A stretch of DNA of 53,978 bases from an uncultured Candidatus Pelagibacter sp. (GTDB taxonomy: Bacteria; Pseudomonadota; Alphaproteobacteria; Pelagibacterales; Pelagibacteraceae), in assembly GCA_905618805.1 (NCBI GenBank), contig CAJQSZ010000034.1, positions 1 to 53,978 of the forward strand. Reading direction: 5' to 3'. Shown piece by piece: positions 7,756 through 15,554 of the stretch (positions are counted from its first letter, which is position 1; the number at the start of each line of letters is the position of its first letter). A model generated the notes under the pieces. That model was not told the origin of the DNA and made no database searches. It saw only the letters and a program-made list of their open reading frames with translations. The translations under genes and the position numbers were made by a program.

Positions 7756-9084
7756 TTAACTCCAAGGGAAGGGACTGTTAGAAGTTGGGTGAAGTTCACC
7801 CTTCTCGTAACGGTTGAATCTAAACGGTTTTAATAATTCACTTTCAGTTCCAAGAATTTCTTGTGCAACAAGCTCGCCTACACCAATCATTTTATATCCA
7901 TGGTTTGCATCTGCTATCATGTAAACGTTTTCTAAAAATCTATCAAAAATAGGAAAATTATCTGGCGTCATACATCCAAGACCACCTGAGGGTCCTTTTC
8001 TATATAAACCAGATTTGCCTTCAAACCTTTTATGACAATGAGCTAAAGCTGAACACCACATATCATTAAATGATTCAGTTGTTTGAAACTCAGGAGAGTC
8101 CAGTCCATAAGGATCAATATTTACTTTATCAAAATGTTTATCAACTATGTAGGGAGATGTTCCACCCTGAACACCAAGACCTTCAATATCTGGCTTATAA
8201 TAAATTCCCCAAAGTTCGTCTGTAATTAATTTTTTAGTTGTATCAGAATATAATGGTGCAGTAGAGTCGACATGCATTACAGGAGGTTGACCACCGTCAT
8301 TCATTCTTAAAAAATCTTTATCAACACCAATAACACCTTCTTGTAGCATCCAATATTTCCACATATCTTCTTTATGAAATTTTCCATCTTTCCCTTTGAT
8401 GTTTGCAACTTTTGGAAGCTCCAACATATTCCAAAAATCTCTAACCCAAGGACCAGCACCAACAACAACTTGTTCGCACTCAATAATTCCCTTGTCTGTT
8501 TCAACTCCAGTAACTGCTTTACTAGCACTACCTTTTTGGAAGCCTGTAACCGTCACACCCTTAATAATCTCAACACCGTTTGTAGTAGATTTTTCTTCTA
8601 GAGCTTTTATGGAAGCTTTGTTGAATGCATAACCACCTTTTTTTTCATGTAACACAGAAGTTATACCTTGTGCTTGCCAATCATCAAACATACCCTTCAT
8701 ATATTTAGTGCAGTCTGCTTCACCCTCTATAAATTCTGATTCATATCCAATAGCTTTTTGTTGTTCATAAATTGTAGCAACATCTTCGTGCATAACTTCT
8801 GGAGATATTTGTAAGTATCCTACAGCATTATATTTCCATGCTTTGGGATCACTTTCCCACACCGATACAGAGTGGGCCATTAGTTCTCTCATAGCTGGTT
8901 GAAAATAATTATTTCTTATAACACCACAGGCTATTCCACTTGCACCTGCTGCGGTATCTTTTTTTTCTAAAATTACAATATCACCTGGATTTTTATAAGT
9001 TTCAGAAAGTTTCCAAGCTGTACTTAAGCCATGAATACCACCACCTATAATTACAACTTTTGCTTTTTTGGGAAGTGTTGACAT
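7756..9084 (-). CDS. FAD-dependent amine oxidoreductase, D-amino-acid-oxidase/sarcosine dehydrogenase family
   Basis: A 442-aa DAO-fold flavoprotein with an N-terminal dinucleotide site VVIIGGGIHGLSTAWKL, then AAGASGIACGVIRNNYFQP, VVVGAGPWVRDF and a C-terminal GLGCMTPDNFPIFDR / ADANHGYKMIGVGELVA region that closes the FAD site. It lacks the GcvT domain of dimethylglycine dehydrogenases and has no SoxA/D/G partners beside it. It lies between the glnT/mgs operon (75 nt upstream of glnT) and the tdm unit. Candidate substrates are N-methylglutamate, dimethylamine or another N-methyl compound formed in this locus; the choice is inference. Confidence 0.8.
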   Translation of the reverse strand: MSTLPKKAKVVIIGGGIHGLSTAWKLSETYKNPGDIVILEKKDTAAGASGIACGVIRNNYFQPAMRELMAHSVSVWESDPKAWKYNAVGYLQISPEVMHEDVATIYEQQKAIGYESEFIEGEADCTKYMKGMFDDWQAQGITSVLHEKKGGYAFNKASIKALEEKSTTNGVEIIKGVTVTGFQKGSASKAVTGVETDKGIIECEQVVVGAGPWVRDFWNMLELPKVANIKGKDGKFHKEDMWKYWMLQEGVIGVDKDFLRMNDGGQPPVMHVDSTAPLYSDTTKKLITDELWGIYYKPDIEGLGVQGGTSPYIVDKHFDKVNIDPYGLDSPEFQTTESFNDMWCSALAHCHKRFEGKSGLYRKGPSGGLGCMTPDNFPIFDRFLENVYMIADANHGYKMIGVGELVAQEILGTESELLKPFRFNRYEKGELHPTSNSPFPWS

Positions 9085-9139
9085 AAAGAAACATTATTTT
9101 TTTAGACAAAAATAAATATAATTTTTTTTAGAACTATTA

Positions 9140-9166
9140 ATTATATATATAAAATATATATTCCAA
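9140..9166 (-). promoter_or_regulatory. Possible promoter of the FAD oxidoreductase/glnT/mgs unit
   Basis: On the minus strand TTGGAA and TATAAT are separated by 15 nt of alternating AT inside a 101-nt gap between the winged-helix-like gene and the FAD oxidoreductase. The spacer is shorter than the usual 16-18 nt and the region is so AT-rich that chance matches are common. Confidence 0.3.
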
Positions 9167-9185
9167 TATCTTTTTGAATAAGTAC

Positions 9186-9536
9186 CTAATAACTTATGTT
9201 TTTTAATGTATTTAGATATTCTTTAAACTCATTAATAAACGTTTCACTAGGCATTATATTTTTTATTCGCTGATCAGTTGAAGTTTTTTCAAGACGAAAG
9301 AATCCTTTTTCACACGCTTCATTAATTATTAAAGCAGATTTTGGTCTAGAGGTTTTAAATAATTTAGTTTTTAATCCTTCTACAGACAATTTTTCATTTA
9401 GTTTATATGCAGACATTACCAGTAACATCATGTGATAGTGAGAGGGTGACTTTCTAAAAAAATAGTTACTTGAAGTATGTGACTGCTTCATTTGATCTTC
9501 CCAAAAATTTAATAAGTCCTTGCTGCTATCAGACAT
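9186..9536 (-). CDS. Small winged-helix-like protein coupled to tdm, possible regulator
   Basis: A 116-aa soluble protein starting MSDSSKDLLNFWEDQMKQSH. Residues about 30-80 read as helix-rich, and SALIINEACEKGFFRLEKTSTDQRIKN-like spacing (residues about 72-95) recalls the recognition helix and wing of MarR-type proteins, followed by MPSETFINEFKEYL. Only 2 nt separate it from the tdm stop, so it is translationally coupled to the TMAO demethylase. A role as a local regulator of methylamine genes is plausible. No specific family is identified, and the winged-helix reading is by eye. Confidence 0.6.
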   Translation of the reverse strand: MSDSSKDLLNFWEDQMKQSHTSSNYFFRKSPSHYHMMLLVMSAYKLNEKLSVEGLKTKLFKTSRPKSALIINEACEKGFFRLEKTSTDQRIKNIMPSETFINEFKEYLNTLKNISY

Positions 9537-9538
9537 TG

Positions 9539-11866
9539 TTAAGCTCTAACTCTTGATTTTGTTGGATCATAGAAAGGGAGAGGAACTACCTTTGCTCCAA
9601 TTCTTTTTTGGTGACCATCAAGTTTGCCAACTTCAACTTCGGTTCCTATCTCTACATATTTTATATCAATTCTACAAAGTGCAATATTCTTTCCAAGTTT
9701 AGGTGATAGCATGCCACTAGTTATTGTACCAATTTGCCCTCGACCAATGTGGACACAATCTCCATTTACTGCTGGCTCATGACCAACTAACTCTAAACCA
9801 ACTAATTTTTTTTGTGGGTTGGCTTTTCTTTTAATTAAATCTTCTTTACCTATAAAATCATCTTCTTTAGTTTTTAAAGGAACAGTAAAACCAATTCCAG
9901 CTTCAAAAGGATCTGTTTGATCATCAAATTCATAGCCATAAAAAATAAGTCCAGCTTCAATACGAAGCATATCTAAAGCTTCCAAACCTAAAGGAGTAAT
10001 ATCAAATTCTTTTCCAGCTTCCCAAACTTTATCCCAAACTTTAGCAGCATCTTTTGGGTGACACCAAATTTCATATCCAAGCTCTCCAGTATAACCTGTT
10101 CTCGAAACAACTATTGGAGTTCCAGTCTCATGATCTATTCTTGCAATATTAAATCTAAACCACTCAAGTTCAGTGATTGATGGCTGTATTGGAGGCGTCC
10201 ATACAAATTTTTCTAAAATTTTTCTACTATTAGGTCCTTGGACTGCAATATTGTGAATATGATCTGTTGCTGATTTAATCCAGACTTTATAATTTTTTTT
10301 TATAGCCTGTTCTTTTAACCACTCACCACTATATTCGTCTCCACCTATCCATCTAAAGTTGTCTTGTCCCAACTTAAATAATGTACCGTCATCTAGCATG
10401 CATCCATTTTCATAACACATTGCAGTATAAACCACTTGCCCAACTGATAATTTTTTAACATTCCTTGTAAGAGTGTATTGCATTAAATTTTCTGCATCTG
10501 GACCCAAAATTTCAAACTTTCTAAGAGGTGAAAGGTCAGTTGCTATCGCACTTTCTCTACATGCAGTATATTCTTTTATAGTTCCGGAGTTAGTAAAATT
10601 ATTAGCAAGCCAAAAACCTTTATACTCAACAAAGTTTCTTGTTAGCTCAGAGGTTTTATTATGGAAGCCTGTTTCTTGTGTCAATTTTGGTTCTGAGTCT
10701 GTTTTCATTCTAAATGCTATAGCTTTTGAATATTTTTTATCTTTAGGATAAGTCCTAACAAAAATATCAGTGGGATTCCAGCCATTTGCACCATCAACAT
10801 CGCAAGGGCAAGCAGAAGAAATGCATGTTAGATCTTTTAAGGCTCTAAATAAAACATAGTCACCTGGTCTAGACCAAGGTTCATCAAAGGAAGCAACATT
10901 ATTACCATCTATAGCTGTATTAAAAAAAAGATTTATAGCTGACCAACTTTTTTGTGAATTAATATCATATTTATTTAATCCATTATTAAAATTATCAGTA
11001 CAGTTAATGTGCCCCATATAACCCATATCTTCATAATACTTAGAGGTACAAGCAAGATTAAAAGTGTCATGTCTTCCAACAGTATCTCTTACAACTTCTA
11101 TCATTGCCTCATGATTGCTATCATAAAACTTTGAAAATAATCCTGGTCCTGGATAAGCTCCACCCATGAATGTGCGAGTTGCTTTATCATCTATAATACT
11201 TTGAATTCCATCATTTAATTTACGAGTATCAAAAGCTAAAAAATCAGAACATTGTCTTCCACCAGGATCAATTATCTGAATATACTCACCTGCTTTTACC
11301 TCATATGTTTCAGCTGTTCTTCTTTTTACAAGCTGTTCAAAAATTGGATCACTAAGTGGGTCTGGCAAAATAAACTGCTCATCTGTTTCAGTAAATTGAG
11401 CTTTATTTAAAAAAATTGTTAAATCAGTTGGAGGGTTTTGTTCATGGACATTCATCGCATCACCAGGTGCAGCAATCATAACCACACATTTATCTTTTGA
11501 AGTTAAAATTATTTTTTCACCCATCAAACAATCTTTGTTAAAAATAATTGATGACTTAGCTTTGCTAAGATCTAAGTTTTTCTTCTTAAATAGTTTTGTA
11601 ATTTTTTCATCACTAGAAATAGTTTTTTTTGAAAAATCTGCATTTGCATTTTCTTTTAAATTTAAGATTGATAAATCTGATTTACCATTTGAATTAAAAA
11701 CAATTACTTCACAGATTTGTCTTCCTTCTTCGTTAATTATTTCTATCTTATCTTCTGGTGCAACTTCTATTACAGATAGTCCACCACCTTTTACGAAGTA
11801 TCTTTCAACTCCTGGTGGTAAAGTTCTTAACCCCGGATTTCTTATGTCTTTACTAGTATGTAGCAT
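9539..11866 (-). CDS. tdm: Trimethylamine N-oxide demethylase
   Basis: A 775-aa two-part protein. Residues about 1-390 are DUF1989-type, seemingly two related barrels (IEIINEEGRQICEVIVFN and IQIIDPGGRQCSDFLAFD). Residues about 400-775 are a GcvT-type tetrahydrofolate-binding domain (SRTGYTGELGYEIW, ALDMLRIEAGLIFYG). Asp208, Cys273 and Cys353/Cys355 in SACPCDVDGANGW match the one-Asp, three-Cys zinc site that I recall for Methylocella Tdm. The enzyme splits TMAO to dimethylamine and formaldehyde in the cytoplasm; the GcvT part is thought to catch formaldehyde on tetrahydrofolate. It diverges from tmoX, the binding protein of the TMAO importer, across 113 nt. Confidence 0.9.
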   Translation of the reverse strand: MLHTSKDIRNPGLRTLPPGVERYFVKGGGLSVIEVAPEDKIEIINEEGRQICEVIVFNSNGKSDLSILNLKENANADFSKKTISSDEKITKLFKKKNLDLSKAKSSIIFNKDCLMGEKIILTSKDKCVVMIAAPGDAMNVHEQNPPTDLTIFLNKAQFTETDEQFILPDPLSDPIFEQLVKRRTAETYEVKAGEYIQIIDPGGRQCSDFLAFDTRKLNDGIQSIIDDKATRTFMGGAYPGPGLFSKFYDSNHEAMIEVVRDTVGRHDTFNLACTSKYYEDMGYMGHINCTDNFNNGLNKYDINSQKSWSAINLFFNTAIDGNNVASFDEPWSRPGDYVLFRALKDLTCISSACPCDVDGANGWNPTDIFVRTYPKDKKYSKAIAFRMKTDSEPKLTQETGFHNKTSELTRNFVEYKGFWLANNFTNSGTIKEYTACRESAIATDLSPLRKFEILGPDAENLMQYTLTRNVKKLSVGQVVYTAMCYENGCMLDDGTLFKLGQDNFRWIGGDEYSGEWLKEQAIKKNYKVWIKSATDHIHNIAVQGPNSRKILEKFVWTPPIQPSITELEWFRFNIARIDHETGTPIVVSRTGYTGELGYEIWCHPKDAAKVWDKVWEAGKEFDITPLGLEALDMLRIEAGLIFYGYEFDDQTDPFEAGIGFTVPLKTKEDDFIGKEDLIKRKANPQKKLVGLELVGHEPAVNGDCVHIGRGQIGTITSGMLSPKLGKNIALCRIDIKYVEIGTEVEVGKLDGHQKRIGAKVVPLPFYDPTKSRVRA

Positions 11867-11979
11867 TGCCAGTGTAAATTTAAATAAATCAAGGTTAGCA
11901 TAATATAATCAAAGGGCATTGACTATAAATTTAATAAATGAGAACATAAGTACTTAACTTAATATTGGGAGAGAAAAAT
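11867..11979. promoter_or_regulatory. Divergent promoter region of tdm and tmoX
   Basis: This 113-nt gap must carry the start signals for both tdm (minus) and tmoX (plus). TTGACT near 11923 on the plus strand is a fair -35 candidate, but no convincing -10 lies at the right distance. The plus side ends with GGGAGAGAAAA as the tmoX ribosome site. A shared regulator could control import and demethylation from here; no clear operator palindrome is seen. Confidence 0.5.
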
Positions 11980-12948
11980 ATGAAAAATAAATTACCGTTA
12001 ATTATCGGTGCTGTGGTAATTGTTGTTGCCGCAATTTTCTTTATGCAAGGAGGAGACAAAACTGCCAAAAAAGCTGGTGATAGTAGTCAGCCTATAGTAA
12101 TTGCTACTCATAACTGGTCAAGCCAAATTGTAATGGCTCACGTTATTGGTGGAATTTTTGAAAGCATAGGAAATAATGTAAGCTATGTAAATACTGACTC
12201 ACAAGCTGTGTACGAATCAATTCGTATAGGTGACGTAAGTCTAGCACACGAAGTTTGGGAATCGGCTTTTGGTAAATCATTCACTACAGCACTTGATAAA
12301 GGTGGCATAGTTGATTGGGGAGATCATGAAGCAAGAACTCTTGAAGATATGGGATATCCAAACTGGGTTACTGATAAAGGATTATGTCCAGGTCTTCCAG
12401 ATTGGACGGCTTTAAAAAATCCTGATTGTGCAAAAAACTTTGCAACACCTGACTCAGGTGGAAAAGGAAGAATGTTAGAAGGTCCACAAACTTGGCACGG
12501 AGATTTGATACCTCAGAGAGTTGACGCTTTAGGGTTGGGAGATCTTTGGACAGTTAAATTTGCTGGAAGTGCAGACGCACTTTGGGCAGAACTTAAAGCT
12601 GCTGAGAAAGAAGGAAGAGGAACTATAATATTCAACTGGACTCCAAACTTTACGGATGGAAAAGGATTTACATTTATAGACTTCCCTCCATATTCTGCTG
12701 GTTGTAGACCAGAAGATGGTGGTGATGGAAAATGTGGATCTCCAGATGGTTATTTGAAAAAAGCTGTAAATGCAGATTTTCCAACAACTCATCCGGCTGC
12801 AGCAGCAGTGTTTAAAAAAATGTCATTCTCAACAAGTCACATTGGAGCAATGGCTGCTTTAGTAGACGAAGATAAGATGACTCACGAAGATGCTGCTAAA
12901 AAATGGTTAGCTGACAATAAGAGTGTTTGGCAATCTTTTACTAAATAA
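11980..12948 (+). CDS. tmoX: TMAO-binding periplasmic protein of an ABC transporter (glycine-betaine-binding family)
   Basis: A 322-aa substrate-binding protein of the OpuAC/ProX type. It has an N-terminal hydrophobic anchor or signal (residues about 5-22), then IVIATHNWSSQIVMAHVIGGI, VWESAFGKSF and RGTIIFNWTPNF; the conserved tryptophans suit an aromatic cage for a quaternary or N-oxide head group. The ATG at 11980 behind GGGAGAGAAAAAT is chosen over an upstream in-frame TTG. Family alone would say glycine betaine or proline betaine; the TMAO assignment rests on divergence from tdm, nearby tmm, and the tmoXVW clusters known from roseobacters and SAR11. A strong terminator follows, so it can be made in excess over the membrane parts. 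Confidence 0.82.
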   Translation: MKNKLPLIIGAVVIVVAAIFFMQGGDKTAKKAGDSSQPIVIATHNWSSQIVMAHVIGGIFESIGNNVSYVNTDSQAVYESIRIGDVSLAHEVWESAFGKSFTTALDKGGIVDWGDHEARTLEDMGYPNWVTDKGLCPGLPDWTALKNPDCAKNFATPDSGGKGRMLEGPQTWHGDLIPQRVDALGLGDLWTVKFAGSADALWAELKAAEKEGRGTIIFNWTPNFTDGKGFTFIDFPPYSAGCRPEDGGDGKCGSPDGYLKKAVNADFPTTHPAAAAVFKKMSFSTSHIGAMAALVDEDKMTHEDAAKKWLADNKSVWQSFTK

Positions 12949-12970
12949 AGGTAAAAATTAACAAATTAAA

Positions 12971-13004
12971 ATCTCCCCCAACAAAACTGGGGGGGATTTT
13001 TTTT
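12971..13004 (+). terminator. Strong rho-independent terminator after tmoX
   Basis: ATCTCCCCCA pairs with TGGGGGGGAT (10 bp, one G-U) around the loop ACAAAAC and runs straight into a T tract. It is the most GC-rich hairpin in the window and lies 22 nt after the tmoX stop, separating tmoX from the genes up to tmoVW. Confidence 0.92.
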
Positions 13005-13051
13005 AAGTACATCGTCTTATCAAAAACCCAAACTACGGATTTATTATTTAA

Positions 13052-13495
13052 ATGATTAAGTATTTTTTATATATCTCTCTTGTCTTATTAACCTTCAATT
13101 TATCTTTTGCAAAAAATATAGATATACAGGAAGATATTAAAATTGGCTTTGTATGTGAATTAGAAAAAAAAATACTTAAAAATTTAGAATATAATTATAA
13201 AACTTTTCTAGCCAAAGACTTAAATGAAAAAAATTTAGATCAATTTGAAATTGATGCAAAAAAACCAGAAAAACTTTTGATTAATGGATTATCAATGTTT
13301 CTTTCAAAAAATAAAAAATTTGATGTAAAGGTTGTAAACAAAGACATAGTTTTATTTAAAGCTTTTGATGAAGAAAAAAATTACTCAGAATCGGGTATAA
13401 TTAACAGACAGTCAGGTGAATTAGTTCATGAAATTACAAGAAATTTAAAAAGTGATAACTTTGAAAAAGATATTTCTTTTTATACGTGCAGCTAA
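13052..13495 (+). CDS. Secreted hypothetical protein
   Basis: A 147-aa protein with a clear signal peptide (hydrophobic residues about 4-18, cleavage probably after LSFAK or LSFA) and a mature part rich in Lys, Asp and Asn with one Cys near the start and one near the end (FYTCS), which could form a disulfide. No family is recognised. It lies between the tmoX terminator and a MORN-repeat gene, 9 nt upstream of the latter. There is no sequence reason to link it to TMAO transport other than position. Confidence 0.7.
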   Translation: MIKYFLYISLVLLTFNLSFAKNIDIQEDIKIGFVCELEKKILKNLEYNYKTFLAKDLNEKNLDQFEIDAKKPEKLLINGLSMFLSKNKKFDVKVVNKDIVLFKAFDEEKNYSESGIINRQSGELVHEITRNLKSDNFEKDISFYTCS

Positions 13496-13504
13496 AATAG
13501 AAAA

Positions 13505-13879
13505 ATGAAAAAATATATTTTTTACATAACTTTAAGCCTTTTAATTGCAACCTCATTATCAGCTCGAAAGACGGGCTGTGAAGGAAACTGTGAAAATGGC
13601 TTAGGTAAATGGACCTATACAGACAAAACAACTTATGAGGGGAATTGGGTTGGTACACAAAAACATGGACAGGGAATTGAAACATGGCCTAATGGATATA
13701 TTTATAAAGGGGAATTTAAAAATAGTGAGTGGAGTGGGAAAGGAATTTTAACTTTTCCAGATAGCTCTAAATATGAAGGTGAGTGGGTCAATGGTTTCAT
13801 GAATGGAAAAGGAAAGTTTACTTGGTCCGATGGAAAAGAAAAAAAAGGAATTTGGATTAATGGTAAATTACAAGAATAA
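13505..13879 (+). CDS. Secreted MORN-repeat protein
   Basis: A 124-aa protein with a signal peptide (MKKYIFYITLSLLIATSLSA) and about four MORN-type repeats: YEGNWVGTQKHGQGIETWPNG, YKGEFKNSEWSGKGILTFP, YEGEWVNGFMNGKGKFTW and a degenerate first copy. MORN repeats form beta-hairpin scaffolds; bacterial versions have poorly known roles, often at the envelope. Two N-terminal Cys (CEGNC) may form a disulfide or bind a ligand. It forms a short same-strand run with its neighbours. Confidence 0.8.
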   Translation: MKKYIFYITLSLLIATSLSARKTGCEGNCENGLGKWTYTDKTTYEGNWVGTQKHGQGIETWPNGYIYKGEFKNSEWSGKGILTFPDSSKYEGEWVNGFMNGKGKFTWSDGKEKKGIWINGKLQE

Positions 13880-13890
13880 TTAAAATAATT

Positions 13891-14445
13891 ATGAAGGATA
13901 GATATTTGAACAAGTTAAGAGAACTATTACCCAAACCAGTTAGACAATTTGGTGGTCTTGTCTCTTTAATGTTTATTATAATTTTATCTTTTGCAATTTT
14001 AAATGTATTTTTTGGTCAAGGCGAAGAATTGGTAGAAAAAATGAAAAAGGAAGAGATAAGAATTGCAGAAGCCAACAAATTAAGTGAAATAATTTCAACT
14101 CTTCCATCAGGTATTTTAACTTTCTATGACGGAAGTGATCATTATAAACTGTCTAAAGAACAATACGAAACAGTCTGCAAAATAACAAAGATTATTCCTC
14201 AACGTGCTGTTATGGGAGCAAATTTAATAAATTTTAAAGCAAAAAAAATTTACACTACCAATGGCAATCAAATTGCTGAAACATTTGTTAATTGGGATAA
14301 TGAAAACAAAAAATGTATTGCTGGTTTTGTTTTAAGTGGAAGTATTGAAGATGGAAAAAATGAAAAAATTACTGTTAGTGGAGAGGTTTTAAATTTTTTA
14401 AGTACTGGAATTGATACAAGAGTTTATTTTATTAAAAATTTTTAA
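13891..14445 (+). CDS. Hypothetical single-pass membrane protein
   Basis: A 184-aa protein with a basic N-terminus (MKDRYLNKLRELLPKPVRQ), one transmembrane helix (about residues 22-41, LVSLMFIIILSFAILNVFF) and a periplasmic domain with two Cys (TVCKITKII and NKKCIAGFV) spaced about 60 residues apart. No family is recognised. It follows the MORN gene by 11 nt and precedes tmoV by 74 nt. The whole trio 13052-14445 interrupts the transporter genes. Confidence 0.7.
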   Translation: MKDRYLNKLRELLPKPVRQFGGLVSLMFIIILSFAILNVFFGQGEELVEKMKKEEIRIAEANKLSEIISTLPSGILTFYDGSDHYKLSKEQYETVCKITKIIPQRAVMGANLINFKAKKIYTTNGNQIAETFVNWDNENKKCIAGFVLSGSIEDGKNEKITVSGEVLNFLSTGIDTRVYFIKNF

Positions 14446-14519
14446 GAAAGGAAAACAATAAGTATAAATAATATAAAAAGTGTATTTTATTTATATTTCG
14501 TATAGCTTAGTAAAATATT

Positions 14520-15551
14520 ATGACTGATACCATAATTAAATGTGATTCTGTATATAAAATTTTTGGTGCAAATGCTAAAAAGATGCTCCAAGAAGCAAAT
14601 GGCAATGTTGATGCAAAAACATTCCAAGAAAATGGATGCATAGTAGGCGTGAACAATGCTTCCTTTGAAGTTTCAAAAGGAGAAATGTTAGTTGTGATGG
14701 GTTTGTCAGGCTCAGGAAAATCAACGCTATTAAGGTGTATTTCTAGATTAACAGAAGCAACTGGAGGAAAAATTTTCATAGAAGGTCAAGACTTACTTTC
14801 ATTAAATAATAAAGAACTAATAGATCTTAGAAGAAATAAAATGGGAATGGTGTTTCAAAGTTTTGCATTACTTCCACACAAAACAGTCTTGGAAAATATT
14901 GCCTTCCCACTTCAAATTAAAGGAGTTGAAGATCAAGAATGTATTAACAAGGCTATGAACATGGTTAAACTTGTTGGTCTTGATGGAAGAGAAAATTATT
15001 TTCCAAGAGAGCTTTCAGGTGGACAACAACAAAGAGTAGGTATTGCTCGGTCATTAGCTGTTGAACCAGATATTTGGTTTTTAGATGAACCTTTTTCTGC
15101 ACTAGATCCATTAATTAGAAAAGAAATGCAGGATGAATTTTTGAGACTTCAAGAAAAATTACAAAAAACCATTATGTTTATTACGCATGATTTTGATGAA
15201 GCGCTAAAGCTTGCTGATCGTATTGCAATTATGAAAGATGGAATAATTGAACAGCTTGATACACCTGCAAACATTGTATTAAATCCAGCGACAGAATACG
15301 TAAAGAAATTTACGGAAGAAGTTCCTAGAGAAAAAGTTTTGAAAATAGAAGATGTCATGGGAAAACTTGATAGTGAAAATTTATGTGATTTAAAAGTCTT
15401 AAAAAGTGAAATAATCGAAAATGTAGCTAAAAAGATTTTAACTCAAGAAAAATCAGTAGCAGTAATAGATGAAAATAATAAAATTGTTGGATCTGTACAC
15501 CCTTCAAAAATAATTAATACTGTTTTTGGTGGGAAAAAAAATAGTGATTAA
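14520..15551 (+). CDS. tmoV: ABC transporter ATP-binding protein, TMAO/betaine importer (ProV-like)
   Basis: A 343-aa ABC ATPase of the ProV/OpuAA type. Walker A is GLSGSGKST (residues 61-69), the signature is ELSGGQQQRVGIARSL, Walker B is IWFLDEPFSALDP and the switch His is in FITHDFDEALKLADR. The C-terminal 90 residues (ending EKSVAVIDENNKIVGSVHPS) look like a short CBS-type regulatory segment; osmolyte importers use CBS domains for ionic-strength sensing, but it is less complete here. It is separated by 3 nt from the permease gene. Together with tmoX it forms the likely TMAO importer; glycine betaine is the main alternative substrate. Confidence 0.85.
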   Translation: MTDTIIKCDSVYKIFGANAKKMLQEANGNVDAKTFQENGCIVGVNNASFEVSKGEMLVVMGLSGSGKSTLLRCISRLTEATGGKIFIEGQDLLSLNNKELIDLRRNKMGMVFQSFALLPHKTVLENIAFPLQIKGVEDQECINKAMNMVKLVGLDGRENYFPRELSGGQQQRVGIARSLAVEPDIWFLDEPFSALDPLIRKEMQDEFLRLQEKLQKTIMFITHDFDEALKLADRIAIMKDGIIEQLDTPANIVLNPATEYVKKFTEEVPREKVLKIEDVMGKLDSENLCDLKVLKSEIIENVAKKILTQEKSVAVIDENNKIVGSVHPSKIINTVFGGKKNSD

Positions 15552-15554
15552 AAT

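Noticed and set aside
11535-11903. ORF antisense to the tdm 5' end
   Set aside because: Phe/Leu/Ser-rich translation typical of antisense frames, and it covers the tdm start and promoter.
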